DNA of 64,000 nt from NCBI RefSeq assembly GCF_002902565.1, contig NZ_PPRC01000016.1, positions 23,216 to 87,215 of the forward strand, given 5' to 3'. This document shows positions 10,025 to 21,221 of the stretch, one piece after another; within the stretch, counting starts at the first letter, position 1, and every line of letters starts with the position of its first letter. Source of the stretch: Staphylococcus petrasii (GTDB lineage Bacteria > Bacillota > Bacilli > Staphylococcales > Staphylococcaceae). Below the pieces are notes generated by a model that was not told the origin of the DNA, did no database searches, and saw nothing but the letters and a program-made list of their open reading frames with translations. The position numbers and the translations under genes were made by a program.

Positions 10025-10789
10025 ATGAAAAATTCAAGTTTAATTATTAAAACATTCATTATCACTTTAGTCAGCGTAATAGCATTATCTTTAGGAACTA
10101 GTTATACATATCATTCTCATATTGCTAATGCGCAAACGTCACTAAAAAAAGAACCAGCTAAATTTGTTAGAGGTGTGGATGGCGATACTGTTCAATTACT
10201 ATACAAAGGTAAAAAAGCAACATTCAGATTATTGCTAATTGACTCACCTGAAACGAAAGATCCACGCAAACCTGTTCAGAAGTATGGTCCAGAAGCAAGT
10301 AAATTTACTACTCGTATGATGGCGAACGCACGAAACATCCAAGTTCAGTTTGATAAAGGTCAACGTACAGATAAATATGGTAGATATTTAGCTTATGTAT
10401 ACGCAGATGGTCAAATGGTAAACAATGCTATTGTAAGACAAGGTTTAGCTAGAGTAGCTTATGTTTACCCACCAAATAATACTTATGTACAAACGTTATA
10501 TGCGAGTCAATCTAGAGCTCAAGCTGAAAAGTTAAACATTTGGAGTACACAATCAACTAAATCAACTACTAAATCGACAACTAAGACTAGTGCAGTACCT
10601 AAAACTACAAAGCCTAGTACACCAGTAAATAAAACAAATAAAACTACAAAAACTACTACACCACAATATTTTAAAAATTGTACAGCTATGAGACAAACAT
10701 ATCCAAATGGTGTAAGTAAAAATCATCCAGCTTATCGCCCAACATTAGATAGAGATAAAGATGGATGGGCATGTGAAGTAAGCAAATAA
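10025..10789 (+). CDS. Secreted thermonuclease with C-terminal Excalibur domain
   Basis: Secreted nuclease of 254 residues. A signal peptide (about 1-36, likely cut after HIANA) precedes a staphylococcal-nuclease domain (about 42-175). The S. aureus Nuc catalytic set is present: D21, R35, D40, E43 and R87 correspond to D54, R68, D73, E76 and R120; T41 is Ser74. A Thr/Lys/Ser-rich linker (about 176-213) leads to an Excalibur domain (214-251) with [10 protein letters not shown] and C219/C250. The ATG at 10025 follows TTAGGAGGATAG; an in-frame TTG at 10001 lies upstream of this site. The gene is monocistronic between terminators. I know of no nuclease at this position in S. aureus. Confidence 0.92.
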   Translation: MKNSSLIIKTFIITLVSVIALSLGTSYTYHSHIANAQTSLKKEPAKFVRGVDGDTVQLLYKGKKATFRLLLIDSPETKDPRKPVQKYGPEASKFTTRMMANARNIQVQFDKGQRTDKYGRYLAYVYADGQMVNNAIVRQGLARVAYVYPPNNTYVQTLYASQSRAQAEKLNIWSTQSTKSTTKSTTKTSAVPKTTKPSTPVNKTNKTTKTTTPQYFKNCTAMRQTYPNGVSKNHPAYRPTLDRDKDGWACEVSK

Positions 10790-10806
10790 TTAAATAGTAA
10801 TTAAAG

Positions 10807-10838
10807 AAACCTGTCTAAAAAAAGACAGGTTTTATTTT
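10807..10838 (+). terminator. Intrinsic terminator after the nuclease gene
   Basis: Perfect 10-bp stem AAACCTGTCT (10807-10816) with AGACAGGTTT (10823-10832) and a T-rich tail. Confidence 0.92.
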
Positions 10839-10991
10839 TGCTACTGTAATTTAATTATGTAAACTAAAAAAATAAATATCTAATTTCCTCTCTCCTTACT
10901 ATTACTCATTTTCAAAAAGCGTTAACTATCATTAATACGGTTAAACCATGTTAAAATAGAGATAAGATTATAAATATTAGGTGAGAAAACG

Positions 10992-13043
10992 ATGTCTAAA
11001 GTCAATTTAATAGAGAGTCCATATCCGCTTCAAAATATTAAAGGACTTGGACCTAAAAGAATGGCATTATTGCATGAATTAAACATTCATACTGTCGAAG
11101 ATTTAATACTATATTTGCCGACAAGATACGATGATAATACAATAGTTGATTTAAATATGGCAGAAGATCAATCTACTGTAACGGTAGTAGGTCAAGTTTA
11201 CTCAGTACCAACTGTGGCATTTTTCGGGAGAAATAAATCGAAGTTAACGGTACATCTTATGGTAGATAATATTGCAGTGAAATGCGTCTTCTTCAATCAA
11301 CCATATTTGAAAAAGAAAATTGAATTGCATGGCACAGTAACAGTCAAAGGGAAATGGAATAGAGCGAAACAAGAGATTAATGGTAATCGTATGTTCTTTG
11401 ATGCCCAAGCGCAAGATACTGAAGAAGTGAAGCTAGAGCCAGTGTATCGAATTAAAGAAGGTATTAAGCAAAAGCAAATGCGTGATATGATTCATCAAAC
11501 GTTAAATGATGTAACTATTCATGAATGGTTAACGGATGACTTACGACATAAATATAAATTAGAAACGTTAGATTATACGATTAAAACAATGCATCAGCCG
11601 AAAGATAGAACCGAGTTAATGCGCGCACGTAGAACATATGCGTTCACAGAATTATTTATGTTTGAGCTAAGAATGCAATGGCTTAATCGCATAGAAAAGA
11701 CGTCTGATGAAGCAATTGAAGTTAATTACGATATCAAAAAAGTAAAAGCATTTATTGATACATTACCATTTGAATTAACTGACGCTCAAAAAACAAGTGT
11801 TAATGAAATATTTAGAGACTTAAAAGCGCCGATAAGAATGCATCGTCTATTACAAGGGGATGTAGGTTCAGGTAAAACCGTCGTCGCAGCTATTTGTATG
11901 TATTCATTAAAAACGGCTGGTTACCAATCTGCGCTTATGGTACCTACCGAAATTCTAGCAGAACAACATGCCAATAGTTTAACGGAATTGTTTGGAGACT
12001 ATATGAATGTCGCTTTATTAACGGGTTCTGTAAAAGGAAAAAAACGTCGTGCCTTATTAGAACAATTGGAAAATGGTACGATAGATTGTTTGATTGGAAC
12101 ACATGCGTTGATTCAAGATGATGTTATTTTCAATAATGTGGGATTAGTAATCACCGATGAACAACATCGCTTCGGAGTAAATCAACGTCAGATGTTAAGA
12201 GAAAAAGGTGCAATGACTAACGTCTTATTCATGACCGCAACGCCAATTCCTAGAACTTTAGCTATTTCAGTATTTGGTGAAATGGACGTGTCTTCAATTA
12301 AGCAATTACCTAAAGGACGTAAACCCATCATTACCAATTGGGCGAAGCATGAACAATATGAACAAGTGTTAGCGCAAATGACTTCTGAATTGCAAAAAGG
12401 AAGACAAACATACGTTATCTGTCCTTTGATTGAAAGCTCTGAACACCTTGAAGATGTGCAAAACGTTGTGGCCCTTTATGAATCACTACAAGCACATTAT
12501 GGCAATGGCCGTGTAGGATTACTTCACGGTAAAATGCCAGCAGATGAAAAAGATGATGTCATGACACGCTTCAGTGAACATGAACTAGATATTCTTGTTT
12601 CTACTACAGTTGTAGAAGTAGGGGTTAACGTGCCTAATGCTACATTTATGATGATTTATGATGCAGATCGTTTCGGCTTATCAACGTTACATCAATTAAG
12701 AGGACGTGTAGGTCGAAGTGAACATCAAAGTTACTGTGTATTAATCGCGTCGCCTAAGACTGAAACGGGAATTGAGCGTATGACGATTATGACGCAAACG
12801 ACTGATGGGTTTGAGTTAAGTGAGCGCGATTTAGAAATGCGCGGTCCTGGTGATTTCTTTGGTGTGAAACAAAGTGGTTTACCTGACTTTATGGTGGCCA
12901 ACATAGTGGAAGATTATCGTATGCTTGAAGTAGCGCGTGATGAAGCTGCTGAGTTAATTCAATCGGGTGTCTTTTTCACAGATGCTTATGAACATTTGCG
13001 TACGTTTATTGATGAGAATTTGCTACACATGAGCTTCGATTAA
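10992..13043 (+). CDS. recG: ATP-dependent DNA helicase RecG
   Basis: Superfamily 2 helicase of 683 residues that regresses stalled replication forks and unwinds Holliday junctions. An N-terminal wedge/OB domain (about 1-230) binds the junction. The motor has [11 protein letters not shown] (Walker A), the DEQH box in [17 protein letters not shown], and [14 protein letters not shown] (motif VI), followed by the RecG C-terminal region. The GTGAGAAAACG spacer before ATG 10992 contains a weak ribosome binding site. It precedes fapR, as in S. aureus. Confidence 0.96.
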   Translation: MSKVNLIESPYPLQNIKGLGPKRMALLHELNIHTVEDLILYLPTRYDDNTIVDLNMAEDQSTVTVVGQVYSVPTVAFFGRNKSKLTVHLMVDNIAVKCVFFNQPYLKKKIELHGTVTVKGKWNRAKQEINGNRMFFDAQAQDTEEVKLEPVYRIKEGIKQKQMRDMIHQTLNDVTIHEWLTDDLRHKYKLETLDYTIKTMHQPKDRTELMRARRTYAFTELFMFELRMQWLNRIEKTSDEAIEVNYDIKKVKAFIDTLPFELTDAQKTSVNEIFRDLKAPIRMHRLLQGDVGSGKTVVAAICMYSLKTAGYQSALMVPTEILAEQHANSLTELFGDYMNVALLTGSVKGKKRRALLEQLENGTIDCLIGTHALIQDDVIFNNVGLVITDEQHRFGVNQRQMLREKGAMTNVLFMTATPIPRTLAISVFGEMDVSSIKQLPKGRKPIITNWAKHEQYEQVLAQMTSELQKGRQTYVICPLIESSEHLEDVQNVVALYESLQAHYGNGRVGLLHGKMPADEKDDVMTRFSEHELDILVSTTVVEVGVNVPNATFMMIYDADRFGLSTLHQLRGRVGRSEHQSYCVLIASPKTETGIERMTIMTQTTDGFELSERDLEMRGPGDFFGVKQSGLPDFMVANIVEDYRMLEVARDEAAELIQSGVFFTDAYEHLRTFIDENLLHMSFD

Positions 13044-13089
13044 TCATCTGCCTCTGCCTTTTCTGAAAAAGGGGGCAAGGTAGGATGAT
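13043..13089 (+). other. Imperfect hairpin overlapping the recG stop codon
   Basis: ATCATC (13043-13048) pairs with GATGAT (13084-13089), with further partly paired CCT/AGG and GCC/GGC runs inside. There is no T-tract, so it may be a weak terminator or a transcript-stabilising 3' structure rather than a standard intrinsic terminator. Confidence 0.45.
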
Positions 13090-13094
13090 ATTTG

Positions 13095-13124
13095 TTGAGC
13101 TTCTTAAATAGAAAGTGTTATGAT
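13095..13124 (+). promoter_or_regulatory. Predicted fapR operon promoter
   Basis: -35 TTGAGC (13095-13100) and -10 TATGAT (13119-13124) with an 18-bp spacer. Start of transcription is expected near 13131, just upstream of the FapR operator. Confidence 0.6.
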
Positions 13125-13137
13125 ATGTGAGGAATGT

Positions 13138-13154
13138 TTAAGACTTGGTACTAA
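13138..13154 (+). promoter_or_regulatory. FapR operator
   Basis: TTAAGACTTGGTACTAA matches, in reverse complement, the 17-bp FapR consensus known from Bacillus/Staphylococcus (TTAGTACCTAGTCTTAA) at all but one central position. It lies just downstream of the predicted start site, as expected for repression relieved by malonyl-CoA, and implies autoregulation of fapR-plsX-fabD-fabG. Confidence 0.85.
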
Positions 13155-13180
13155 ATTCATGTGTAGAGGGGGAACTTTAT

Positions 13181-13750
13181 TTGAAAATGAAGAAAGACGA
13201 ACGTCGTCAAGCCATTCAAAAGGCAATTGATTTGAACCCCTTTATGACGGATAGTGCGCTGTGTGAGATGTTTGGTGTGAGTATTCAAACGATTAGGTTA
13301 GATCGCACGTATCTTAATATTCCTGAGTTGCGCAAGCGTATTAAGTTAGTAGCTGAGCAAAATTATGAGCAGATTCGCGCATTAGAGGCTAATGAAGTGA
13401 TAGGTGACTTGATTCAAGTTGCGCCTAATGAATCAGCGCAATCGATTATTGAAGTAACAGAAGAATCGGTATTTGCGAAGACTCAAATTGCACGTGGTCA
13501 TGTGTTATTTGCGCAAGCGAATTCGTTATGTGTAGCATTGATACATAAATCGACAGTTCTGACACAGGAAAGTTCGATTAAATTTATTGTAAAAGTGAAG
13601 TTACATGATACTGTAAGAGCAGAAGCACATGTGACTGACCAAACAACGCATCATTATTTTATAAAAGTTAACTCTTATGTTAAAGATACTTTAGTGTTTC
13701 AAGGCACGTTTAAAATGTTTTATATAAGCGAGGATGAAGCAAATGGTTAA
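13181..13750 (+). CDS. fapR: Fatty acid and phospholipid biosynthesis repressor FapR
   Basis: Transcription factor of 189 residues with an N-terminal helix-turn-helix ([22 protein letters not shown]) and a C-terminal hotdog domain (about 90-185; [18 protein letters not shown]) that binds malonyl-CoA and releases DNA. The frame extends to 13145, but I choose TTG 13181, about 8 nt after a GAGGGGG ribosome binding site, because this gives an N-terminus like MKxKKDxRR of S. aureus FapR and leaves the operator in the untranslated leader. It overlaps plsX by 8 nt. Confidence 0.94.
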   Translation: MKMKKDERRQAIQKAIDLNPFMTDSALCEMFGVSIQTIRLDRTYLNIPELRKRIKLVAEQNYEQIRALEANEVIGDLIQVAPNESAQSIIEVTEESVFAKTQIARGHVLFAQANSLCVALIHKSTVLTQESSIKFIVKVKLHDTVRAEAHVTDQTTHHYFIKVNSYVKDTLVFQGTFKMFYISEDEANG

Positions 13751-14729
13751 AATTGCTATAGATATGATGGGTGGCGATGATGCCCCTGGTATCGTGTTAG
13801 AGGCTGTTGAAAAAGCGGTTAATGATTTTAAAGATTTGGAAATTATTCTTTTTGGTGATGAAAAACAATATACGCTCAATCATGAACGTATTGAATTCAG
13901 ACATTGTTCTGAAAAAATTGAAATGGAAGACGAACCAGTTAGAGCCATTAAACGTAAGAAAGATAGTTCAATGGTACGTATGGCTGAAGCGGTTAAAAAT
14001 GGCGAAGCAGATGGTTGTGTTTCAGCAGGGAACACAGGTGCATTAATGTCTGCTGGATTATTCATCGTAGGTCGTATTAAAGGTGTAGCACGTCCAGCCC
14101 TTGTGGTTACATTACCAACGATTGATGGCAAAGGCTTTACATTCTTAGATGTAGGTGCCAATGCGGATGCTAAACCAGAACATTTATTACAATACGCACA
14201 ACTTGGAAATATTTATGCTAAAAAAGTGCGTGGCCTTAATAATCCAAAATTATCATTATTAAATATTGGTACTGAGCCAGCTAAAGGTAATTCATTAACG
14301 AAAAAAGCGTATCAATTATTAAGTGAAGATGGTAGCTTTAACTTCACTGGTAATATCGAAGCGAAAACGTTAATGGAAGGTAACACAGATGTTGTCGTAA
14401 CAGATGGTTACACTGGTAACATGGTATTAAAAAATATTGAAGGTACTGCGAAATCTATCGGTAAAATGTTGAAAGAAACATTATTAGGTAGCTTTAAAAA
14501 TAAATTAGCTGCAGCCGTATTGAAAAAAGATTTAGATACGTTTGCTAAGAAAATGGACTATGCAGAGTATGGCGGATCAGTATTATTAGGTTTAGATGGT
14601 ACTGTAGTTAAAGCTCACGGTGGTTCAAATGCCCGTGCATTTTACTCAGCAATTCGCCAAGCTAAAATTGCTGGAGATGAAAAGATTGTTGAAATTATGA
14701 GAGAAACGGTAGGTAATCAAGATGAGTAA
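13743..14729 (+). CDS. plsX: Phosphate acyltransferase PlsX
   Basis: Peripheral membrane enzyme of 328 residues making acyl-phosphate from acyl-ACP, the first step of phosphatidic acid synthesis with PlsY. Motifs are [31 protein letters not shown] and [13 protein letters not shown]. An in-frame ATG at 13734 exists; ATG 13743 (MVKIAID) is the family start with a GAGGA ribosome binding site at good spacing. It overlaps both fapR and fabD by 8 nt. Confidence 0.95.
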   Translation: MVKIAIDMMGGDDAPGIVLEAVEKAVNDFKDLEIILFGDEKQYTLNHERIEFRHCSEKIEMEDEPVRAIKRKKDSSMVRMAEAVKNGEADGCVSAGNTGALMSAGLFIVGRIKGVARPALVVTLPTIDGKGFTFLDVGANADAKPEHLLQYAQLGNIYAKKVRGLNNPKLSLLNIGTEPAKGNSLTKKAYQLLSEDGSFNFTGNIEAKTLMEGNTDVVVTDGYTGNMVLKNIEGTAKSIGKMLKETLLGSFKNKLAAAVLKKDLDTFAKKMDYAEYGGSVLLGLDGTVVKAHGGSNARAFYSAIRQAKIAGDEKIVEIMRETVGNQDE

Positions 14730-15648
14730 AATTGCGATTGTTTTTCCTGGACAAGGTGCTCAAAAAGTTGGAATGGCAAATGATTTATACACTGAAGATG
14801 CTAAAGCAACAGAGATATTAAATTCAGCACAAGAAGCAGTAGATTTTGACTTATTAGAAACAATGTTTACTGATAGCGAAGGGAAATTAGGCGAAACTGA
14901 AAATACGCAACCCGCATTGTTAACGCATAGTGCAGCATTATTAAATGCACTTGAAAATATAAATGCAGATTATACAATGGGACATAGTTTAGGTGAATAT
15001 TCAAGTTTAGTAGCTGCTGGCGTATTAAACTTCGAAGACGCGGTTAAAATTGTACGTAAACGTGGTCAATTAATGGCACAAGCGTTTCCAAATGGTGTAG
15101 GCAGTATGGCAGCGGTACTAGGTTTAAGTTATGAAGAAGTGGACACAATCTGTAAAGATTTATCTACTGAAGATGAATTAATTGAACCAGCAAACATTAA
15201 TTGTCCTGGACAAATTGTTGTATCTGGTCATAAAACATTAATTGATAAATTAGCGGAAGAAGGCAAGTCACTTGGCGCTAAACGTGTATTACCTTTAGCT
15301 GTGTCTGGACCGTTCCATTCATCAATGATGCAAGTCATTGAAAAAGACTTCGAAGCTTATATTAATCAATTTGATTGGCATGATGCTAAATTCCCTATCG
15401 TGCAAAATGTGAACGCTAAAGGCGAAACAGATGCTGAAACAATCAAACAAAATATGGTGAAACAATTATATTCACCAGTTCAATTTATTAAATCAACAGA
15501 ATGGTTAATCGATCAAGGCGTTGATCATTTTATCGAAATTGGACCTGGCAAAGTATTATCTGGTTTAATTAAAAAAATTAATCGCGATGTTAAATTAACA
15601 TCTATTCAAACTCTAGAAGATGTGAAAGGATGGAATCAACATGACTAA
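14722..15648 (+). CDS. fabD: Malonyl CoA-acyl carrier protein transacylase FabD
   Basis: Enzyme of 308 residues that loads malonyl groups onto ACP. The nucleophile elbow GHSLGEYS contains Ser89; the catalytic His sits in SGPFHSSMM near residue 199; the N-terminal [11 protein letters not shown] is diagnostic. It overlaps plsX and fabG by 8 nt each, so the operon is likely translationally coupled and FapR-controlled. Confidence 0.96.
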   Translation: MSKIAIVFPGQGAQKVGMANDLYTEDAKATEILNSAQEAVDFDLLETMFTDSEGKLGETENTQPALLTHSAALLNALENINADYTMGHSLGEYSSLVAAGVLNFEDAVKIVRKRGQLMAQAFPNGVGSMAAVLGLSYEEVDTICKDLSTEDELIEPANINCPGQIVVSGHKTLIDKLAEEGKSLGAKRVLPLAVSGPFHSSMMQVIEKDFEAYINQFDWHDAKFPIVQNVNAKGETDAETIKQNMVKQLYSPVQFIKSTEWLIDQGVDHFIEIGPGKVLSGLIKKINRDVKLTSIQTLEDVKGWNQHD

Positions 15649-16378
15649 CAAGAATGCATTAGTAACTGGTGCTTCAAGAGGTATCGGCCGTAGTATTGCG
15701 TTACAATTAGCTGAAGATGGCTTTAACGTAGCTGTAAACTATGCAGGTAATAAAGAAAAAGCAGAAGCAGTAGTAGCTGAAATTAAAGAAAAAGGCGTAG
15801 AAAGCTTTGCGATTCAAGCAAACGTTGCTGAAGGCGATGAAGTTAAAGCAATGATTAAGGAAGTTGTGAGTCAATTTGGTTCATTAGATGTACTTGTAAA
15901 CAACGCTGGTATTACGCGTGACAACCTATTAATGCGTATGAAAGAGCAAGAATGGGATGACGTAATTAATACAAACTTAAAAGGTACATTCAATTGTATT
16001 CAAAAAGCTACACCACAAATGTTACGTCAACGTGGCGGTGCTATTATCAACTTATCAAGTATTGTAGGTGCTATGGGTAACCCTGGCCAAGCAAACTATG
16101 TAGCAACTAAAGCAGGTATTGAAGGCTTAACTAAATCAAGTGCACGTGAACTTGCATCACGTGGTATTACAGTGAATGCTGTAGCACCTGGTTTCATTGT
16201 TTCAGATATGACAAATGCTTTAAACGATGACTTAAAATCACAAATGTTAGAACAAATTCCATTATCACGTTTTGGTGAAGATAAAGACATCGCTTATACA
16301 GTAGCATTCTTAGCCTCTGAAAGAGCTAAATACATCACTGGCCAAACAATCCACGTTAACGGCGGTATGTACATGTAA
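15641..16378 (+). CDS. fabG: 3-oxoacyl-[ACP] reductase FabG
   Basis: NADPH-dependent short-chain dehydrogenase of 245 residues carrying out the first reduction in fatty acid elongation. It has the TGASRGIG cofactor loop (9-16), NNAG, catalytic Ser140, Tyr153 and Lys157 (YVATK), and the C-terminal [13 protein letters not shown] typical of FabG. Last gene of the tightly overlapping fapR cluster; acpP follows after 152 nt. Confidence 0.95.
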   Translation: MTNKNALVTGASRGIGRSIALQLAEDGFNVAVNYAGNKEKAEAVVAEIKEKGVESFAIQANVAEGDEVKAMIKEVVSQFGSLDVLVNNAGITRDNLLMRMKEQEWDDVINTNLKGTFNCIQKATPQMLRQRGGAIINLSSIVGAMGNPGQANYVATKAGIEGLTKSSARELASRGITVNAVAPGFIVSDMTNALNDDLKSQMLEQIPLSRFGEDKDIAYTVAFLASERAKYITGQTIHVNGGMYM

Positions 16379-16530
16379 GGTTAAATATGGGCGTATTTTA
16401 GTATAGAAATTTATACTTCACATAGTGTAAATAGTATCTTTACAATGCTAATAAATGCTTGTATTTTAACCACTAAAATGGGAAAATAAAATAGTCTATG
16501 GATAGACACTTTTAAAGGAGGTGAATCGAC

Positions 16531-16764
16531 GTGGAAAACTTCGATAAAGTAAAAGATATCATCGTTGACCGTTTAGGTGTTGATGCTGACAAAGTAACTG
16601 AAGATGCATCATTCAAAGATGATTTAGGCGCTGACTCACTTGATATCGCTGAATTAGTAATGGAATTAGAAGATGAATTTGGTACTGAAATTCCAGATGA
16701 AGAAGCTGAAAAAATCAACACTGTTGGTGATGCTGTTAAGTATATCAATAGTCTTGAAAAATAA
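16531..16764 (+). CDS. acpP: Acyl carrier protein
   Basis: Acidic 77-residue protein; Ser36 in [12 protein letters not shown] takes the 4'-phosphopantetheine arm that carries growing acyl chains. Start is GTG at 16531 after a strong AAAGGAGGTGA ribosome binding site. The 152-nt gap upstream contains a small inverted repeat (GTCTAT/ATAGAC, 16493-16506) and may hold an independent promoter, which would allow ACP expression above that of the fapR operon. A terminator follows. Confidence 0.97.
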   Translation: MENFDKVKDIIVDRLGVDADKVTEDASFKDDLGADSLDIAELVMELEDEFGTEIPDEEAEKINTVGDAVKYINSLEK

Positions 16765-16773
16765 AAAACCTAC

Positions 16774-16809
16774 ATCTGAGTCGTCTACAGGATGGCTCAG
16801 ATTTTTTTC
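16774..16809 (+). terminator. Intrinsic terminator after acpP
   Basis: Stem ATCTGAG (16774-16780) with CTCAGAT (16796-16802), two more inner pairs, and a T7 tail. Confidence 0.92.
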
Positions 16810-16850
16810 ATAAGAATCAATCTTAGAATAGATATAATGGAGGTTCTAGT

Positions 16851-17585
16851 GTGACAAATCCAAAGAAAATAGCAATGGTAAATGAGTTTCGACAACAATT
16901 TTCGGAAAAAATGAAATCGCTTGGATTTGAATATTCAAATATCGAATTATATCAACAAGCATTTTCACACTCGAGTTTTATAAATGATTTCAATATGGAT
17001 CGTTTAGAACACAATGAACGTTTAGAATTTTTAGGAGATGCGGTATTAGAATTGACGGTTTCACGTTATCTTTTTGATAAACACCCTGACTTACCTGAAG
17101 GGAATTTAACTAAAATGCGTGCAACAATTGTATGTGAGCCCTCACTTGTAATATTTGCAAATAAAATCGGTTTAAACCAGTTAATTTTATTAGGTAAAGG
17201 TGAAGAAAAAACGGGAGGAAGAACACGTCCATCACTCGTTTCAGATGCGTTTGAAGCATTTGTAGGCGCCTTATATCTTGACCAAGGCTTAGAAGTCGTT
17301 TGGCAATTTGCTGAGAAAGTGATATTCCCACATGTTGAAGATAATGAATTAATAGGTGTGGTAGATTTTAAAACACAATTCCAAGAATTTGTGCACAGTC
17401 AAAATAGAGGAGATGTGACATATCGCCTTATTAAAGAAGAAGGCCCAGCACATCACCGTCTATTTACGTCTGAAGTTATTTTGGAAAATGAGGCAGTCGC
17501 AACGGGACAAGGAAAAACGAAAAAAGAATCCGAACAAAAAGCAGCTGAACGTGCCTATACTAAATTAAAACAATTAGATGCCTAA
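16851..17585 (+). CDS. rnc: Ribonuclease III
   Basis: Double-strand-specific endoribonuclease of 244 residues processing rRNA precursors and mRNA/antisense duplexes. The RNase III signature [14 protein letters not shown] (about 55-68) and the second metal-binding region [16 protein letters not shown] are present; the C-terminal dsRBD (about 170-240) ends in [18 protein letters not shown]. Start is GTG 16851 after TGGAGG. It precedes smc, as in other Firmicutes. Confidence 0.96.
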   Translation: MTNPKKIAMVNEFRQQFSEKMKSLGFEYSNIELYQQAFSHSSFINDFNMDRLEHNERLEFLGDAVLELTVSRYLFDKHPDLPEGNLTKMRATIVCEPSLVIFANKIGLNQLILLGKGEEKTGGRTRPSLVSDAFEAFVGALYLDQGLEVVWQFAEKVIFPHVEDNELIGVVDFKTQFQEFVHSQNRGDVTYRLIKEEGPAHHRLFTSEVILENEAVATGQGKTKKESEQKAAERAYTKLKQLDA

Positions 17586-17651
17586 ATAGAATGATATTAA
17601 TAATTGTCCCTTATCAACAAGAATGAGTATGAATGTATTAAGGAGAATAGA

Positions 17652-20600
17652 ATGGTTTATTTAAAATCAATTGATGCCATTGGTTTCAAATCATTTGCTG
17701 ACCACACGAATGTGCAATTCGATAAAGGTGTCACGGCAATTGTAGGACCAAATGGTAGTGGGAAAAGTAATATCACAGATGCCATTAAATGGGTACTAGG
17801 TGAACAATCAGCTAAATCCCTTCGTGGCTCTAAAATGGAAGATATTATCTTTTCAGGAGCAGAACATCGTAATGCTCAAAACTATGCAGAAGTACAACTT
17901 AATTTAGATAACTCTACCAGACAATTACAAATTGATGCTGATAATATCGTTGTGACACGCCGATTATACCGCAGTGGCGAAAGTGAATATTATTTAAATA
18001 ACGATCGAGCACGCTTACGAGATATTACTGAACTATTTTTAGATTCTGGTTTAGGAAAAGAAGCATTTAGTATTATCTCTCAAGGAAGAGTAGACGAGAT
18101 TTTAAATGCAAAACCTATCGATAGACGCCAAATTCTAGAAGAATCTGCGGGTGTACTCAAATATAAAAAGCGTAAAGCAGAGTCATTACAGAAACTTGGC
18201 CAAACTGAAGATAATTTATCTCGAGTAGAAGATATATTATATGATTTAGAAGGACGCGTAGAGCCACTTAAAGCTGAGGCATCGATAGCTAAAGAATACT
18301 TACAATTATCTAAAGAAATGAAACAAAGTGATGTGATTGTTACTGTACATGACATCGATCAGTATTCAGAGGATAATCGACAATTAGATAATAGATTGAA
18401 TGAATTGAAAAGTCAGCAAGCTGACAAAGAAGCGAAACAAGCTCAAATCACACAATATTTACAAAAACAAAAGGCGAAACGCCAACAAATAGATACAGAT
18501 GTAGAACGACTCAACTATGACTTAATTAAAGCAACAGAAGAATATGAGAAGTTTACTGGTCAACTTAATGTCTTAGAAGAAAGAAAACGCAATCAATCTG
18601 AAACTAATGCACGTTTTGAAGAAGAAATTGAAAATCTAAATGAAGAATTAAGTAATGCTGAAAAAGAAAAAGAGGAAATTACACAACAACTTGTCTCTTT
18701 AAAAGATAAACAAAAAGGCTTAAATGCAGAAATACATGACTTAGAATCTAAGCTTTATGTTTCTGATGAACAGCATGAAGAAAAACTTGAAGCCATAAAA
18801 AATGATTATTATGAATTAATGTCAGAGCAATCTGATGTTAACAATGATATTCGCTTCTTAGAACATACACTTAAAGAAAATGAAGCTAAAAAATCACGAT
18901 TAGACACACGATTGGTTGAAGCTTTTAATCAATTGAAAGAAATACAAAAAGAAATTTCAATTACTGAAGAACGTCATCAAACTATTTCAAACCAATTCAA
19001 AGATGTAGAAAAACAAATTCAACAGCAAGAAAAAGCGCTCTCAGATGCAAAACAGTTACAGACTGAGTATGAAGATAAACTGTATCAAGCGTATCGCTAT
19101 ACTGATAAAATGAGAGCTCGAATTGAAAGTTTAGAGACGCAAGAGGAAGAATATTCTTATTTCTTTAATGGCGTTAAACATGTGTTAAAAGCAAAAGGCA
19201 ATACACTACAAGGTATTCACGGTGCAGTAGCAGAAGTTATTCAAGTGCCTTCAGAACTAACACAAGCGATTGAAACGGCATTAGGTGCTTCTTTACAACA
19301 TGTCATTGTTGAAACTGAAAAAGAAGGACGCCAAGCTATTCAATTCTTAAAACAAAAAGGCCTAGGAAGAGCGACGTTCTTGCCATTAAACGTAATTAAA
19401 CCTCGCATGCTTTCAGCAGATATAAAAAGAACAGCGCAAAATTCCAATGGTTTCATTAATGTTGCGTCAGAAGCGGTCTCAGTAAGCAAACAGTATCAAG
19501 CTATTGTTGATAATCTTTTAGGCACAACAATCGTTGTCGATAATTTGAAAAATGCTAATGAACTTGCAAAAGCCATACAATATAAAACGCGTATTGTCAC
19601 ATTAGAAGGCGACATCGTTAACCCTGGTGGTTCAATGACAGGCGGTGGCGCTCGTAAGACAAAGAGTATTTTATCTCAAAAAGATGAACTGACTACGATG
19701 CGTGCTCAGTTGAAAAACTATGAAGAGCAAACTCAAGACTTCGAACATCAATTACAAACACATAAACAAAAAGTTGAAAGTTTAAGCGATAAATATATTG
19801 AGTTAAATCAACATTATAATGACTTAAAGGAACAATCACATAATGAAGCGTTAGCTTTAGATCGCTTGAAAACACAAGAAGCACATATTAAAGATGAGCA
19901 TGAAGAATTTGAATTTGAAAAAAATGATGGCTACCAAAGTGAGACAAGCCGTTTAACGCTAACAGAAAAACAAAATCGATTAGTTGAAATTCAAACACAA
20001 CTTACACAGCTTGAAAAAGATATTGAGCGTTATACACAACTATCTAAAGAAGATAAAGAATCAACTTCAAAAATGCAGCAACACTTAAACCAAAAACGTT
20101 CTGACCTTGCCGTAATTAAAGAACGTATAAATGCTCAAAAATCATCATTAGATCGTGCTGAAAAACAAATTAGCAATATTCAACAACAATTAACAAACGT
20201 TAATGAAAAGATTGAATTGTTTAATTCAGATGAAATGATGGGGCAACAAGCTTTTGATAAATTACAAAACAATATTCAAGAAAAACAAGCGTTACGTGAA
20301 TCAGTAACTCAACAATTAGAAGAATTGAAACAACAACGTTTGTCAGTCAATGAAGACGTAGAAATTCATGAATATCAATTACAAGAATGTCATCAAGACT
20401 TATTATCAATTGAAAGCTTTTATCAAGATATTAAAGCACAACAATCTAAATTAGACGTGTTAATCAATCACGCCATTGATCATTTAAATGAGAAATATCA
20501 ATTAACAGTTGAACGTGCTAGAGAAGAATATCAAGATGATACACCTATTGAAACATTACGTAAGAAAGTTAAATTGACTAAAATGTCTATCGATGAATTA

Positions 20601-21221
20601 GGTCCTGTTAACATTAATGCGATAGAACAATATGAAGAAATTAATGAACGCTATACGTTCTTAAACGATCAACGTAATGATTTGAGAGAAGCAAAACAAA
20701 CGCTTGAACAAATTATTGAAGAAATGGACCAAGAAGTAAAAGGTCGTTTTAAAGAAACATTCGTACAAGTTCAATCGCACTTTACGACAGTGTTTCAGTC
20801 GTTATTTGGTGGCGGACATGCTAAATTAGAGTTGACAGATGATGATTATTTATCAGCTGGGGTAGATATTATTGTTCAGCCTCCAGGTAAAAAACTACAA
20901 CATCTCTCATTATTAAGTGGTGGTGAACGTGCCCTAAGTGCTATTGCGTTATTATTCGCCATATTAAAAGTTCGTTCTGCGCCATTTGTTATACTAGATG
21001 AAGTAGAGGCTGCACTTGATGAAGCAAACGTCATTCGTTATGCTCAATTTTTAAAAGAATTATCAGTACAAACTCAATTTATTGTTATTACACATCGTAA
21101 AGGCACAATGGAATATTCGGATCGTTTATACGGTGTCACAATGCAAGAATCAGGGGTTTCAAAATTAGTAAGCGTCAATTTAAATACTATAGATGAGGTC
21201 ATGAAGGAGGAGCAAGGATGA
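17652..21221 (+). CDS. smc: Chromosome segregation/condensation ATPase SMC
   Basis: Condensin subunit of 1189 residues. Walker A GPNGSGKSN (32-40), two long coiled coils (about 170-500 and 670-1010), a hinge between them (about 520-660, with GGSMTGGGARK nearby), the ABC signature LSGGERAL (about 1087) and Walker B VILDEVEAALDEAN (about 1112). With ScpA/ScpB it organises the chromosome. The frame opens at 17604, but ATG 17652 (MVYLKSIDAIGFKSF) has an AAGGAGAATAG site and matches family starts. The stop overlaps ftsY by 4 nt. Confidence 0.96.
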   Translation: MVYLKSIDAIGFKSFADHTNVQFDKGVTAIVGPNGSGKSNITDAIKWVLGEQSAKSLRGSKMEDIIFSGAEHRNAQNYAEVQLNLDNSTRQLQIDADNIVVTRRLYRSGESEYYLNNDRARLRDITELFLDSGLGKEAFSIISQGRVDEILNAKPIDRRQILEESAGVLKYKKRKAESLQKLGQTEDNLSRVEDILYDLEGRVEPLKAEASIAKEYLQLSKEMKQSDVIVTVHDIDQYSEDNRQLDNRLNELKSQQADKEAKQAQITQYLQKQKAKRQQIDTDVERLNYDLIKATEEYEKFTGQLNVLEERKRNQSETNARFEEEIENLNEELSNAEKEKEEITQQLVSLKDKQKGLNAEIHDLESKLYVSDEQHEEKLEAIKNDYYELMSEQSDVNNDIRFLEHTLKENEAKKSRLDTRLVEAFNQLKEIQKEISITEERHQTISNQFKDVEKQIQQQEKALSDAKQLQTEYEDKLYQAYRYTDKMRARIESLETQEEEYSYFFNGVKHVLKAKGNTLQGIHGAVAEVIQVPSELTQAIETALGASLQHVIVETEKEGRQAIQFLKQKGLGRATFLPLNVIKPRMLSADIKRTAQNSNGFINVASEAVSVSKQYQAIVDNLLGTTIVVDNLKNANELAKAIQYKTRIVTLEGDIVNPGGSMTGGGARKTKSILSQKDELTTMRAQLKNYEEQTQDFEHQLQTHKQKVESLSDKYIELNQHYNDLKEQSHNEALALDRLKTQEAHIKDEHEEFEFEKNDGYQSETSRLTLTEKQNRLVEIQTQLTQLEKDIERYTQLSKEDKESTSKMQQHLNQKRSDLAVIKERINAQKSSLDRAEKQISNIQQQLTNVNEKIELFNSDEMMGQQAFDKLQNNIQEKQALRESVTQQLEELKQQRLSVNEDVEIHEYQLQECHQDLLSIESFYQDIKAQQSKLDVLINHAIDHLNEKYQLTVERAREEYQDDTPIETLRKKVKLTKMSIDELGPVNINAIEQYEEINERYTFLNDQRNDLREAKQTLEQIIEEMDQEVKGRFKETFVQVQSHFTTVFQSLFGGGHAKLELTDDDYLSAGVDIIVQPPGKKLQHLSLLSGGERALSAIALLFAILKVRSAPFVILDEVEAALDEANVIRYAQFLKELSVQTQFIVITHRKGTMEYSDRLYGVTMQESGVSKLVSVNLNTIDEVMKEEQG

